Below are positions 10,045 through 18,179 of a DNA stretch of 64,000 nucleotides, piece after piece. Each line of letters opens with the position of its first letter. The first letter of the stretch is position 1. The stretch lies in contig CAJMRM010000002.1 in assembly GCA_905215775.1 (NCBI GenBank), positions 51,469 to 115,468 on the forward strand, in the 5' to 3' direction. This DNA comes from an uncultured bacterium. Its GTDB lineage: Bacteria > Bacillota > Clostridia > Lachnospirales > Lachnospiraceae. The position numbers and the translations under genes were made by a program. The notes beneath the pieces are model-generated. The model saw only the letters and a program-made list of their open reading frames with translations. It was not told the origin of the DNA and searched no databases.

Positions 10045-11244
10045 CTATGGCCGCTGCTCTCCAAAGGTCAGCCGCTCCAGCTCCTCCACCGTTGTGGTCC
10101 CCTGGGCCACCAGCCGGAGAAGCTCGTCCCTCAGCGTCCTCATCCCCAGGATCGTTTCCGCATAAGAAGCGATCTCCTCCTCCCGGCAGCCTCCGGCGAT
10201 CATGGTACGGACGGTCTTATCCACCGCCAGGACCTCGTGGACGGCCATCCGCCCCCGGTATCCCGTATAGCCGCAACGGGCGCAGCCCGATCCATACCAG
10301 ATCCGGCGGATTCCCGGTCCCAGAAGCTTCCTTTCCTCCCCGTCCGGCTCCCTTTCTGTCCTGCAGTCCGGACAGATCTTCCTTACAAGCCGCTGGGCCA
10401 GGATGCCGCTTAAGCTGCTGGCAGCCAGATACGGCTCCGCTCCCATGTCCAGCATCCGCACCACCGTCCCCGCCGCATTGTTGGTATGAAGCGTGGACAG
10501 CACCAGATGCCCGGTCACCGCGGCCCGTACGCTTGTCTTCAGCGTCTGGCTGTCCCTGGTTTCTCCCACCATGATCACGTCCGGATCCTGGCGCAGAGCG
10601 GCCCTGAGTCCTGCTTCAAACGTAAGCCCGGCCTGGACGTTGACCTGCATCTGGCTGATCCCCCGGACATGCTTCTCCACCGGATCCTCAATGGACACAA
10701 TATTCACCGGAAGCTCCGCCAGCCTTTCCAGGATCATATAAAGCGTCGTCGTCTTGCCGGAGCCTGTGGGCCCGGTGATATAAAAGATCCCGTTGGGCCG
10801 CTTTAAAAGCCCCAGTACCTTTTCATAGTTTTCCCTGGTCATTCCGAAGGTTTCCGGGCTGTCGATGACAGCGTCCGTATTCAGGAAGCGGAGTACCGCC
10901 TTTTCTCCGTGTATGGTAGGGATCACGCTGACCCGCAGATCTGCCGGAGCCCCCTGGATGGAGGTCCTGATGTGGCCGTCCTGGGGAAGCCGTTTTTCCG
11001 CAATGTCCATGTCTGCCATAACCTTTACACGGGTGAGGATCATGGGGTGATGCCGCATTTCCACCGCCGCACATGCTTTCAGCCTCCCGTCCATGCGCAT
11101 CCGCACGGTCATCTGCTCCTCCCCCGGCTCCAGATGGATGTCGCTGGCCTTTTCCCTAAGCCCCAGGGCCAGCAGCCGGTCCACAAACTGCACCGCCATG
11201 TTTTCTCCGCCCTCCAGGCCCTTTAAAACCTCTGTTTCCCTCAT
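10045..11244 (-). CDS. type IV pilus / type II secretion assembly ATPase (PilB/GspE family)
   Basis: A 399-residue cytoplasmic hexameric ATPase that drives pilin polymerisation. Visible motifs are ASDIHLEP near residue 33, Walker A GPTGSGKTT near 158, Walker B PDVIMVGE near 220, a histidine box (LVLSTLHTNN) and a C-terminal zinc site CPDC with a later CARC. It lacks the N-terminal regulatory domain of full PilB (usually about 550 residues) and is closer in length to ComGA. The start overlaps the stop of the preceding prepilin-like gene (ATGA), indicating translational coupling. It is the last gene of the operon, which is unusual because the ATPase often comes first. No PilT retraction ATPase is present here, so retraction is not supported by this locus. 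Confidence 0.93.
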   Translation of the reverse strand: MRETEVLKGLEGGENMAVQFVDRLLALGLREKASDIHLEPGEEQMTVRMRMDGRLKACAAVEMRHHPMILTRVKVMADMDIAEKRLPQDGHIRTSIQGAPADLRVSVIPTIHGEKAVLRFLNTDAVIDSPETFGMTRENYEKVLGLLKRPNGIFYITGPTGSGKTTTLYMILERLAELPVNIVSIEDPVEKHVRGISQMQVNVQAGLTFEAGLRAALRQDPDVIMVGETRDSQTLKTSVRAAVTGHLVLSTLHTNNAAGTVVRMLDMGAEPYLAASSLSGILAQRLVRKICPDCRTEREPDGEERKLLGPGIRRIWYGSGCARCGYTGYRGRMAVHEVLAVDKTVRTMIAGGCREEEIASYAETILGMRTLRDELLRLVAQGTTTVEELERLTFGEQRP

Positions 11245-11732
11245 GAATCTCCTCCGTCTATGTACCAGACTGCCGGCAGAGAATCGTCCTCCTCTTCTCC
11301 TGCGGCGGTCTGTCCGTTCCTCCCGCTGCCTTCAAGCCTCCCGGTTCCGAAAAAGGGAACGTTCAGAAGCTCCACCAGTCCCGTCCTTTCATATAGAAGC
11401 TCCTCTCCCTGGTTCACCCGTACCGTCAGCCGCAGTCTTCTTTCCCCTGCCGCCTGGATCCTGAGCTCCACATCGGGAAATCTCTTAAATGTATCTGCGC
11501 CTATGTGCTTCCATGGCTCCTCCGAGAGCGATACGCATTCTGCATATCTGAGCTCTCCGGCCGCCAGTTCAAAAACCGCGTCTCCCTTCATGGCCGCAGC
11601 CGTTTCCACAGACAGCCTGCGGGCCGTCCGCTGGGCCATAAGCATCAGCGGCAAGGCTGTCAAAAGTACCGCGCCTGCCAGCAGAGCTGCTGCCATCAGC
11701 TCCACCAGCGTAAATCCCTTCGTCCCCTTCAT
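11241..11732 (-). CDS. minor prepilin-like protein with class III-type N-terminus
   Basis: Start ATG 11732, with AAGGAG upstream and a 4-base overlap (ATGA) with the preceding gene; 163 residues. The N-terminus MKGTKGFTLVELMAAALLAG is a textbook type IV prepilin signal: short basic leader, cleavage after Gly, Glu at mature position 5, then a single hydrophobic helix. The rest is a soluble domain with no recognised family. It is expected to be processed by the peptidase in this operon and to form part of the pilus tip or priming complex, by analogy with PilV/GspJ-type minor pilins. Confidence 0.85.
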   Translation of the reverse strand: MKGTKGFTLVELMAAALLAGAVLLTALPLMLMAQRTARRLSVETAAAMKGDAVFELAAGELRYAECVSLSEEPWKHIGADTFKRFPDVELRIQAAGERRLRLTVRVNQGEELLYERTGLVELLNVPFFGTGRLEGSGRNGQTAAGEEEDDSLPAVWYIDGGDS

Positions 11733-12070
11733 TCTGTCTCCTTCTGATCCGGACGCCCATGGTCCAACAACTGCCGCTCCGGCCCGTCTGTACCGGGCTC
11801 CATTCCAAAGCCATGTATAAAAAATGCTCCGCTCTGGTCTCCCACCTCCTGCCGGAGCACATATCCCTTCCCGCAGACAGACCCTCCATCCCTGTCCTTC
11901 ATCCGGAAGCATGCCGGGCTCTCCTGGACTGTCTCCATATCCTTCAGCCGCTTCGCCCGTGTTTCCATACGGAGCCCAAAGGCTATCCCCAGGACCAGGG
12001 CTCCCGATGCCAGAATCACCAGCGCAATGGCTGCGGCCGTTTCCACCAGTGCGTATCCCTTCTTTCCCAT
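11729..12070 (-). CDS. minor prepilin-like protein
   Basis: Start ATG 12070, with GGAGG at seven bases; 113 residues. The leader is MGKKGYALVETAAAIALVIL: cleavage would follow Gly5 and Glu is at mature position 5, but the usual Phe-Thr is replaced by Tyr-Ala, so it is a divergent prepilin signal. The hydrophobic helix is followed by a short soluble domain with two cysteines. The short length fits GspI-like minor pseudopilins. It begins two bases after the stop of the previous gene and overlaps the next one. Confidence 0.78.
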   Translation of the reverse strand: MGKKGYALVETAAAIALVILASGALVLGIAFGLRMETRAKRLKDMETVQESPACFRMKDRDGGSVCGKGYVLRQEVGDQSGAFFIHGFGMEPGTDGPERQLLDHGRPDQKETE

Positions 12071-12072
12071 CC

Positions 12073-12606
12073 TTATTCCTCCAAAGGCTCTGCCGGAGCA
12101 TACCGCACCGGTCTCCAGGCCGGGACCTCCGCAGAGGAAGGCGTGGCCCCGCTGCTGCTCTCTTCCGTTTTCTCCAGGACCAGGGAAACGGCCTCCGTCT
12201 GTCCTCCATAGGTGCACATCCCAGACAGGATCAGCCCTTCGCCCGTCTCTCTGGCCCAGACGGTAACCGGAACTGTAAAGGCTCCCATACCGTCCTCCGG
12301 GATCACCTCCAGTTCCATTTTCTCCGGCTCCATCTCCTCTCCCGTCCTGTTCCCCTCCATAATATCCTGTGTCAGAAGCCTGACCGCTGTCAGCGCGCCA
12401 TCCCTGGCCGCATTTTTTTCCAGGGTCCTCAAGGTCTGCCGGTCCAGCGCCCTCCCAGACGCAAACAGGACGGAGGCCATCACCAGAAATACCATGATCA
12501 CGGCCAGGGCCTCCAGCATGGCGGACCCCTTCATCTGCCGCCGCTCCCCTGTCCGGCGGCGGAAATTCCCCTTCCGGGGCCTTCCATCCCTATCCCATAT
12601 AGCCAT
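12073..12606 (-). CDS. minor prepilin-like protein with long leader
   Basis: Start ATG 12606, with GGAGG upstream, overlapping the end of the PilC-like gene by 17 bases; 177 residues. The leader is long and very basic (about 26 residues). It is followed by KGSAMLEALAVIMVFLVMAS, where Gly-Ser and a Glu at +5 fit a prepilin peptidase site, then one membrane helix. The remaining domain is not recognised. Position and topology suggest a minor pilin, less certain than its neighbours because the Phe-Thr pair is missing. Confidence 0.68.
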   Translation of the reverse strand: MAIWDRDGRPRKGNFRRRTGERRQMKGSAMLEALAVIMVFLVMASVLFASGRALDRQTLRTLEKNAARDGALTAVRLLTQDIMEGNRTGEEMEPEKMELEVIPEDGMGAFTVPVTVWARETGEGLILSGMCTYGGQTEAVSLVLEKTEESSSGATPSSAEVPAWRPVRYAPAEPLEE

Positions 12607-13639
12607 ACATCCTCCAAAGCGGAACCATGATCCCAAGAAGGACTGCGCCGATGACCGCTCCAAGCCCCAGGATCATTACCGGCTCCACCAGGCCCACCAG
12701 ACGGGAGACCGCCATGTCCGCCTCATATTCAAAGCTGTCCGCAGTATTTTTCAGCATCACATCCAGCCTCCCTGTTTCCTCCCCTGTGAGGATCATGAGA
12801 GCCAGCTTCCGGTCCAGTCCGTCCACGCCCCGTATGGCCTGGCTGAGGCTCTCTCCGTTCCGGAGCCGTTCGGACAGCTGCCGGCACTGAAGCTCCACGT
12901 ACCGGTTTCCCACAGTCCTTCCTGCGGTTTCCAGACACGTCAGCATAGGAAGTCCTCCGGCATACAGAATGCTCAGGGAGCCGGCAAACCGAAAGGTATA
13001 GACCGACCGCAAAAGTTTCCCGGCCACCGGAAGCCACAGGCGAAGGCGGTCCAGGATCAGCCGGAGCCTCTGGTTTTTCCCTGCCCGCTCCCAGGCCGCC
13101 GTCCACAGGATTGCAGGAACCGGGACCAGATACCACCATTCCTTAAAAAATACACTGGCCGTCATGAGAAAGCGGGTAAACCGCGGCAGCTCCATCTCTC
13201 CAAGCAGCGGCTCCAGCGTGGGCATGATCACAAGAAAAACAGCCAGAACCAGAAAAACCGACAGGATCCCCAGAAGCTTCGGGTACAGGAGCGCCCCCTG
13301 GATCCGGCGCTGCATCCGGTGCTCCTTCCGGTAATGGACCGCCAGTCTTCCGGCCATTTCCTGCACAGTCCCTCCCGACTCCCCGGCCCGGATCATGTTG
13401 ACGGCCATCTCCGGAAACACGCCGGTCTGCTCCATGGCGCTGCTGGCCAGGCTTCCCTTCTCCATCCTTTCCCGAAGCTCTCCATATATCTTCCGGGATC
13501 CCCGGCTGTCCGTACAGTCTCCCAGGATCCCCAGAGCCCTGCATAACGGGATCCCCGATCCGGTCATCACCGTCAGCTGCTGGAAAAAATCAGCCAGCTC
13601 CCCGGCTTTCCATTCCCTTCTTCTTTCTATCCCTTCCAT
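12590..13639 (-). CDS. inner-membrane platform protein of type IV pilus / T2SS (PilC/GspF family)
   Basis: I chose ATG 13639 because AGGGAG lies eight bases upstream; the ATG six bases earlier is too close to that site. The protein has 349 residues. It shows the duplicated four-helix cytoplasmic domains of GspF (AGELADFF...VMTGSGIPLCRAL, and again FAGSLSILYAGGLPMLTCLE), with membrane helices near residues 120-145, 170-190 and at the C-terminus (MILGLGAVIGAVLLGIMVPL). AGESGG and TGEETGRLD are the paired family motifs. It links the ATPase to the pilin pool in the membrane. Confidence 0.92.
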   Translation of the reverse strand: MEGIERRREWKAGELADFFQQLTVMTGSGIPLCRALGILGDCTDSRGSRKIYGELRERMEKGSLASSAMEQTGVFPEMAVNMIRAGESGGTVQEMAGRLAVHYRKEHRMQRRIQGALLYPKLLGILSVFLVLAVFLVIMPTLEPLLGEMELPRFTRFLMTASVFFKEWWYLVPVPAILWTAAWERAGKNQRLRLILDRLRLWLPVAGKLLRSVYTFRFAGSLSILYAGGLPMLTCLETAGRTVGNRYVELQCRQLSERLRNGESLSQAIRGVDGLDRKLALMILTGEETGRLDVMLKNTADSFEYEADMAVSRLVGLVEPVMILGLGAVIGAVLLGIMVPLWRMYGYMG

Positions 13640-13661
13640 ATACATATCTCCCTGCGCGTAC

Positions 13662-14135
13662 TCAGCCAAAAAGCCCCGCGTACCAGAAAAAAATCCGTTC
13701 TCCGCAAAACAGGCTGATCCCCAGCCCCAGACACAGCGCCGGGCCAAAGGCCATATGGGCTCCCTCCCCTGGCTTCGCCCGTCCCGATGCCAAAAGCCAT
13801 ACCGCCTCCAGCCCGCCCAGCAGAAAGCCAAGGAACACGCCGGGAAGGAGGGCCCTCCAGCCCAGATAAAAGCCCATGATGGAAAGCAGCAGGATATCTC
13901 CGCCTCCAAAGGCTTCCCTGACCACCATGCATAATGTATACATAGGAACCGACACACAGACCATCCCCATGAGCCGCTCGCCCACAGAAAGCCCCGGAAA
14001 AAGAAAAAGGTCTGCCAGGGCGCATATGGCCAGAGCGCCGCTTAAGGCGTATGGGATCTCCATGGTCCTCCCATCGATCCAGCCAATAACTGCCAGCAGA
14101 CCCGCCGTGACGAGCTTCAGTAAAATTTCTCCCAT
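13662..14135 (-). CDS. prepilin peptidase, A24 family, short form
   Basis: Start ATG 14135, with GGAGG upstream; 157 residues, nearly all hydrophobic with about six membrane helices. The two catalytic aspartates of the aspartic GxGD-type peptidases are visible: IGWIDGRTMEIP near the N-terminus and FGGGDILLLS in the middle. The length and the missing N-terminal cysteine-rich part show that the methyltransferase domain of full PilD is absent, as in TadV/CpaA-like and many Gram-positive forms. It should cleave the four prepilins encoded around it. Confidence 0.9.
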   Translation of the reverse strand: MGEILLKLVTAGLLAVIGWIDGRTMEIPYALSGALAICALADLFLFPGLSVGERLMGMVCVSVPMYTLCMVVREAFGGGDILLLSIMGFYLGWRALLPGVFLGFLLGGLEAVWLLASGRAKPGEGAHMAFGPALCLGLGISLFCGERIFFWYAGLFG

Positions 14136-14236
14136 TGCTTTCCTCCACAGTCCCTGCGGGGACCCTGCCCCGGTCATGAGCCCCGGCTTCCAGTATAGCA
14201 AAAGCGCCGCACATTTTTTATGCGCCGCGCCAAAGT

Positions 14237-14677
14237 TTATGCTTCTGTATATGTCCCGTCCACAGTATCGAAGACCCAGTCCGATCCTTCGCCATGAAAA
14301 ACGACCGCCGTACAGGCAGCTCCGTCCTCACGGTCCTCCAGGTAAATAGAAAAGGTCCCGGCAGAGCCTCCGTTCCCCGGCGTGCCTTCTCCGTACCCGA
14401 TCCCGCCAACGCCGGAAAGCTCCTCCACTTCCTTCAAAAACCGTTCCATATCCAGGTCCTCCGTCATGACCGGACCCTCCTCTGCCTTCAGAAAAGCCTC
14501 CTCCAGGCAGGACTGGACTGCCACATAAATGGCCCGGCACTCAGCCAGATGCTCCGCTGCCCTGGCCTTTTTCACATAGCCCGCAAAAACAGGAGTTGCC
14601 GCGGCGGCCAGGACCGCCATGATCACGATCACAACCATCAGCTCCACCAGAGTAAAACCCTTTGCTGCTTTCTTCAT
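14237..14677 (-). CDS. major type IV prepilin
   Basis: Start ATG 14677, with GGGAGGA upstream; 146 residues. The leader MKKAAKGFTLVELMVVIVIM is a perfect prepilin signal, cleaved after Gly7, with Glu at +5. The hydrophobic helix is followed by ATPVFAGYVKKARAAEHLAE, typical of the pilin spine, then a globular domain ending VFDTVDGTYTEA. Two cysteines in the soluble domain could form a disulfide. It is the first gene after the promoter at 14733-14761 and the best candidate for the main filament subunit. Confidence 0.9.
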   Translation of the reverse strand: MKKAAKGFTLVELMVVIVIMAVLAAAATPVFAGYVKKARAAEHLAECRAIYVAVQSCLEEAFLKAEEGPVMTEDLDMERFLKEVEELSGVGGIGYGEGTPGNGGSAGTFSIYLEDREDGAACTAVVFHGEGSDWVFDTVDGTYTEA

Positions 14678-14732
14678 CCCCCAGTCCTCCCAGCTCGTAC
14701 TCTCCCGCCGCCAGATGGGCGTCAGCAACCTA

Positions 14733-14761
14733 ATCTTAATAAAATTGCCAGAATTTGTCAA
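14733..14761 (-). promoter_or_regulatory. promoter of the pilus operon
   Basis: On the minus strand TTGACA (14756-14761) is separated by exactly 17 bases from TAAGAT (14733-14738). The start of transcription would be about 50 bases upstream of the prepilin start codon. The -35 box begins two bases after the stop codon of the upstream ABC ATPase gene, so the pilus operon has its own sigma-A-type promoter. Confidence 0.65.
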
Positions 14762-14763
14762 TC

Positions 14764-15396
14764 TTATCCAGATATTGCGGATAAATGGACGACCCGGCTG
14801 CAGATCTTTTCCAAAAGCGTCTGGGAATGGCTCACGGCCACCAGGGAGATCCCCCGGCTCCGGGCTTCCTTCAAAAGGGCGCTCCAGATCTGCCTCTGGG
14901 TGATCAGATCCAGCATGGCCGTGATCTCATCGGCCAGAAGGATCTCCGTCCTTTGTCCCAGGACCCGGGCAATACAGAGCCTCTGGAGCTCCCCGCCGGA
15001 CACCTCCGCCGGATACCGTTCCTTCCATTCCTCCAGGATCCCCATTTTCTTTTCTATCCGCCTTCTCATGACGCCGCCGTCCTCCGGCCAGTCCCCCTCC
15101 GCCAGCACAGTTTTCAGCCGCCTGGCCGGATCTACCGAAAGCTCCGGGTGCTGCCAGATCATCTGGACCGGGGCATATCCGCGAAACTGCTCCAGGGGAA
15201 CTCCGTCCAGCAGCACCTCCCCGCTTTCCGGCCTTTCATATCCGGCCAGGATCTTTAAAAGCGTGGTCTTTCCAAAGCCGCTGGGGGCCATGATCCCCAC
15301 CCGTTCCCCGCTCTCCACGGTCAGGTCCACATGGGCTAAGACCTGTCTCTCTCCCTCTCCGTACCGGAAGGAAATATCCCTTGCTTCCAGTCTCAT
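14764..15396 (-). CDS. ABC importer ATPase, small DppF/NikE-like subunit
   Basis: A 210-residue nucleotide-binding subunit of the importer encoded at 14764-19844. Walker A reads APSGFGKTT, with Ala in place of the first Gly; the signature is SGGELQR, Walker B is ILLADE and the switch histidine lies in AVSHSQ. It is much shorter than typical OppF (about 320) and lacks the C-terminal substrate-class domain, which fits the short second ATPase of NikE-like systems. The start ATG overlaps the end of the previous ATPase gene by four bases. The tail ends two bases from the pilus promoter. Confidence 0.85.
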   Translation of the reverse strand: MRLEARDISFRYGEGERQVLAHVDLTVESGERVGIMAPSGFGKTTLLKILAGYERPESGEVLLDGVPLEQFRGYAPVQMIWQHPELSVDPARRLKTVLAEGDWPEDGGVMRRRIEKKMGILEEWKERYPAEVSGGELQRLCIARVLGQRTEILLADEITAMLDLITQRQIWSALLKEARSRGISLVAVSHSQTLLEKICSRVVHLSAISG

Positions 15397-16262
15397 CGTC
15401 CATATTCCTTTCTCATATATTCCAGGATCCCTCCGTCGGGAAGGGCGTCCTCCCGTCTATTTTCCACAGCGTCCGCCGCCGGCCATTTCTCCGGCATGGA
15501 CCGGCACAGGGCCTTTGTATACGGATGGTTTAACAGGCTCTCATCCAGAAAGCAGGAGGCCTCCGTTTCCTCCACAGTCCTGCCTCCGTAAAGCACCGTC
15601 ACCCGGTCCGCCGCCAGGACCGCCAGCTCCAGATCATGGGTGATGAGGAGCACGCCGGCTCCCCGTTCTGCCATTTTCCTAAAGTGTTCCATGACGCCCA
15701 TGGCCGTTTCCTTATCCAGCCCCGGTGTGGGCTCGTCGGCGATGACGAGCTCCGCCTCCTCCATGGCTGCCGTGGAGATCAGCACCCGCCTGGCCATGCC
15801 GCCGGAAAGCTGGAAGGGATACTGGTCCAGGACCTCCGGTCCCAGACCGCAGGAATACAGGATATTTTTACATTTTTCCAGAATTTCCGGATTTTTACTT
15901 CCTTTTGTCAGCTGCTGCCCGGTCTTCATCAGCGGATCCAGATACGTCACGCTCTGGGGCACCAGGACCAGCTCACGGCCCCTGAGCCGCCGGACCCGTT
16001 CCTTCGTCAGCGGCGTCCCCTTAAACAGGAGCTCCCCGGTCATGGAGGCATTGTATGGAAGGATCCCCATGACCGCGTGGGCCAGCAGACTCTTTCCCGA
16101 TCCGCTGGCGCCCACCACGGCCACGATCTCCCCTCTCCGGATCCTCAGATCCAGGCCGGTGACCGCCTGGATCTCCTTCCGTCCAAAGCCCCGGTCATAC
16201 TGGGTAAAGGATACAGACAGTCCCTTTACTGTGAGGATCTCTTCTGCTGTGTGTTTTTCCAT
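15393..16262 (-). CDS. ABC importer ATPase, DppD/NikD-like
   Basis: The start chosen is ATG 16262, preceded by GAGGAGGAG that lies just past the permease stop; 289 residues. Walker A GASGSGKS, signature LSGGMARR, Walker B LVIADEPTPGLD and the H-loop LLITHD are all present. The C-terminus contains the HPYTKALCRSMPEKW element seen in peptide and nickel importer ATPases, but not the cysteine cluster of OppD. It pairs with the smaller ATPase next to it to power the two permeases. Confidence 0.9.
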   Translation of the reverse strand: MEKHTAEEILTVKGLSVSFTQYDRGFGRKEIQAVTGLDLRIRRGEIVAVVGASGSGKSLLAHAVMGILPYNASMTGELLFKGTPLTKERVRRLRGRELVLVPQSVTYLDPLMKTGQQLTKGSKNPEILEKCKNILYSCGLGPEVLDQYPFQLSGGMARRVLISTAAMEEAELVIADEPTPGLDKETAMGVMEHFRKMAERGAGVLLITHDLELAVLAADRVTVLYGGRTVEETEASCFLDESLLNHPYTKALCRSMPEKWPAADAVENRREDALPDGGILEYMRKEYGR

Positions 16263-16275
16263 ATACTCCTCCTCA

Positions 16276-17130
16276 TTACTCATGGGCGCTGCCCGGAGAC
16301 ACCATCCGGCATATGGTCTGGCCCGCATAATGGAACATCAGCACCACCGCCGTCAAAAGAAGCCCCGGAAACAGCGCCAGCCACCATTTTCCCATGGCCA
16401 GATATTTCATGCTCTCCGATAAAATGATCCCAATGGCCGGTTCCTCCGGCGAAAGGCCGAACCCGAGAAAGGTGATGCTGGCCTCATGGAGGATGGCATG
16501 GGGGAACATGAGGATCAGCCCGGTGATGAACTGGGGAAGAAGATTCGGCGCCATATGATGAAGCGCAATATAGAACCAGCTCTTTCCCAGCTTCCCGGCG
16601 ATCCGGATATACGGACTCTCCCGGAGCTGGAACACCTCTCCGCGGATCAGCCTGGCCAGAGACGCCCAGTGGGTGAACGCAATGCCGAGGGTCACGCCCC
16701 AGAAGCCCTTTCCGCAGGCAAAGGAGATCAGGATCAGAAGCAGCATATGGGGGATCCCCATGACCAGATCGATCAGAAGCGTCACAAGCCCATCCGCCGT
16801 CCGGCCAAGCACCGCCGCCGAAAGCCCCAGAAGAAGGGCGATGACCGCGCTGACTGCGGCCGTTAAAAGCCCCAGCCGGATGCTCATGGAAAGGCCCGCC
16901 ACGGTGCGGACAAACATATCCCGTCCCATCCAGTCGGTGCCGAACAGATACCCGGCGCAGGGCGGAAGATTTTTCCTGGAAAAATCCGTGGCCGACGCCG
17001 CATCCTGCCATGCGTACCCAAGAGCAGTCACCAGAAGCAGAAACAGGAGGGACGCCCCAAACACCCCCATGGAAAAAAGGCGGCGGTTTCCCAGGCGTTT
17101 CCCATTTTCTCTTTTTTTCATACTGTTCAT
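16276..17130 (-). CDS. ABC importer permease, DppC/NikC family
   Basis: A 284-residue membrane protein. Start ATG 17130, with AAGGAG seven bases upstream, overlapping the preceding permease stop by four bases. There are about six membrane helices. The N-terminal part has the DppC hallmark FGTDWMGRDMFVRTVAG, and the EAA loop region lies around HWASLARLIRGEVFQLRESPYI. It forms the translocation pore with the DppB-like partner. Confidence 0.9.
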   Translation of the reverse strand: MNSMKKRENGKRLGNRRLFSMGVFGASLLFLLLVTALGYAWQDAASATDFSRKNLPPCAGYLFGTDWMGRDMFVRTVAGLSMSIRLGLLTAAVSAVIALLLGLSAAVLGRTADGLVTLLIDLVMGIPHMLLLILISFACGKGFWGVTLGIAFTHWASLARLIRGEVFQLRESPYIRIAGKLGKSWFYIALHHMAPNLLPQFITGLILMFPHAILHEASITFLGFGLSPEEPAIGIILSESMKYLAMGKWWLALFPGLLLTAVVLMFHYAGQTICRMVSPGSAHE

Positions 17131-18179
17131 CGTGCCGCTCCTTTCCGGATCCTGGGATCCACGATTCCATAAAGAACACTGGCGGTCAGATTCCCGGCAG
17201 CCGCCAGGACCGCCGTGACCACTGTGATCCCCAGAAGAAGGGGCACGTCGCTCCCCAGTCCGGCCGTCACCGCCGCCTGTCCAAGCCCCGGATAGGAAAA
17301 TACCTGCTCCACCAGCACAGAGCCGCCGATGATCTCACTGATGGATGCAAACTGTAAGGTCATGGCCGGGATCAGTACGTTCCGAAGACCATGGCGGAGC
17401 ACGATGGACGTTTCCGACTCTCCTCTGGCCCTGGCAAACACCACAAAGTCGCTTTCCATGATGCCGGCCATCTTTTCCCTGGTATGGAGCGCCACCGAGG
17501 AGATCCCCGTAAGGCCTAAGGCCGCCGCCGGCAGGACTGCATGGCGGATCCGGTCTGCAAAGGAGATCTCCTCCGCCGTTATGCCGATGGGAACGCTTAA
17601 GCCAATGGGAAACCATTTCAGATAAACGGCAAAAACCATAAGGAGGACCATGGCAGTCCAGAAGGCGGGGGTACTGGCCGCCAGAAGAGAGTATCCCGTC
17701 ACCAGCCGGTCACAGAGCCCTCCCCGCTTTCTTCCCGCCAGAACTCCCAGGGCAAAGCCCAAAAGCCCCGAAAGAAGCCAGGAGGAGGCCAGGAGCCAGA
17801 GAGAGTTGGAAAGCTTTTCCCAGATCACCTGCGCCACCGGTCTCCGGTACAGAAGGGAGGTCCCCAGATCTCCTCTCAGCACGTCCACCGCCCAGGAAAG
17901 ATACCGCTCTGCGGGAGGACGGTCCACCCCCCAGTATCCCTTAAGCCGCTCCACCTGCTCCGGGCTCATGGCTCCAAGAGCCGCCTGTCCCACGTTGGTC
18001 TGGAGGGGATCCACCGGGGAAACAGAAAGAAGGACAAAGGCCAGAACGCTCACCAGGACCACCAGAAGGGCCATGCGGGCCGTCTGGAAGGCCAGAAGCC
18101 CCCAGACTGTATTTCCGGCTCCGCGCCCCTTCCTTCCGCTCCGGCGGGCCTTCCGGCTTACTCCTGCTCCCATGTCCAC
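17127..18179 (-). CDS. ABC importer permease, DppB/NikB family
   Basis: A 350-residue membrane protein with six or more helices. Typical motifs are SVSPVDPLQTNVGQ near the N-terminus, GDLGTSLLYRRPV, and the coupling helix region ESDFVVFARARGESETSIVLRH. The start is uncertain: GTG 18179 or ATG 18173, both inside the end of the binding-protein gene, which they overlap by 16-22 bases, with no strong ribosome binding site. Translational coupling to the binding-protein gene is likely. Confidence 0.87.
   Translation of the reverse strand: MDMGAGVSRKARRSGRKGRGAGNTVWGLLAFQTARMALLVVLVSVLAFVLLSVSPVDPLQTNVGQAALGAMSPEQVERLKGYWGVDRPPAERYLSWAVDVLRGDLGTSLLYRRPVAQVIWEKLSNSLWLLASSWLLSGLLGFALGVLAGRKRGGLCDRLVTGYSLLAASTPAFWTAMVLLMVFAVYLKWFPIGLSVPIGITAEEISFADRIRHAVLPAAALGLTGISSVALHTREKMAGIMESDFVVFARARGESETSIVLRHGLRNVLIPAMTLQFASISEIIGGSVLVEQVFSYPGLGQAAVTAGLGSDVPLLLGITVVTAVLAAAGNLTASVLYGIVDPRIRKGAAR

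Noticed and set aside
9852..10064. 70-codon minus-strand frame after the PilB/GspE gene
   Set aside because: It runs through the terminator hairpin at 9905-9930 and has no convincing ribosome binding site.
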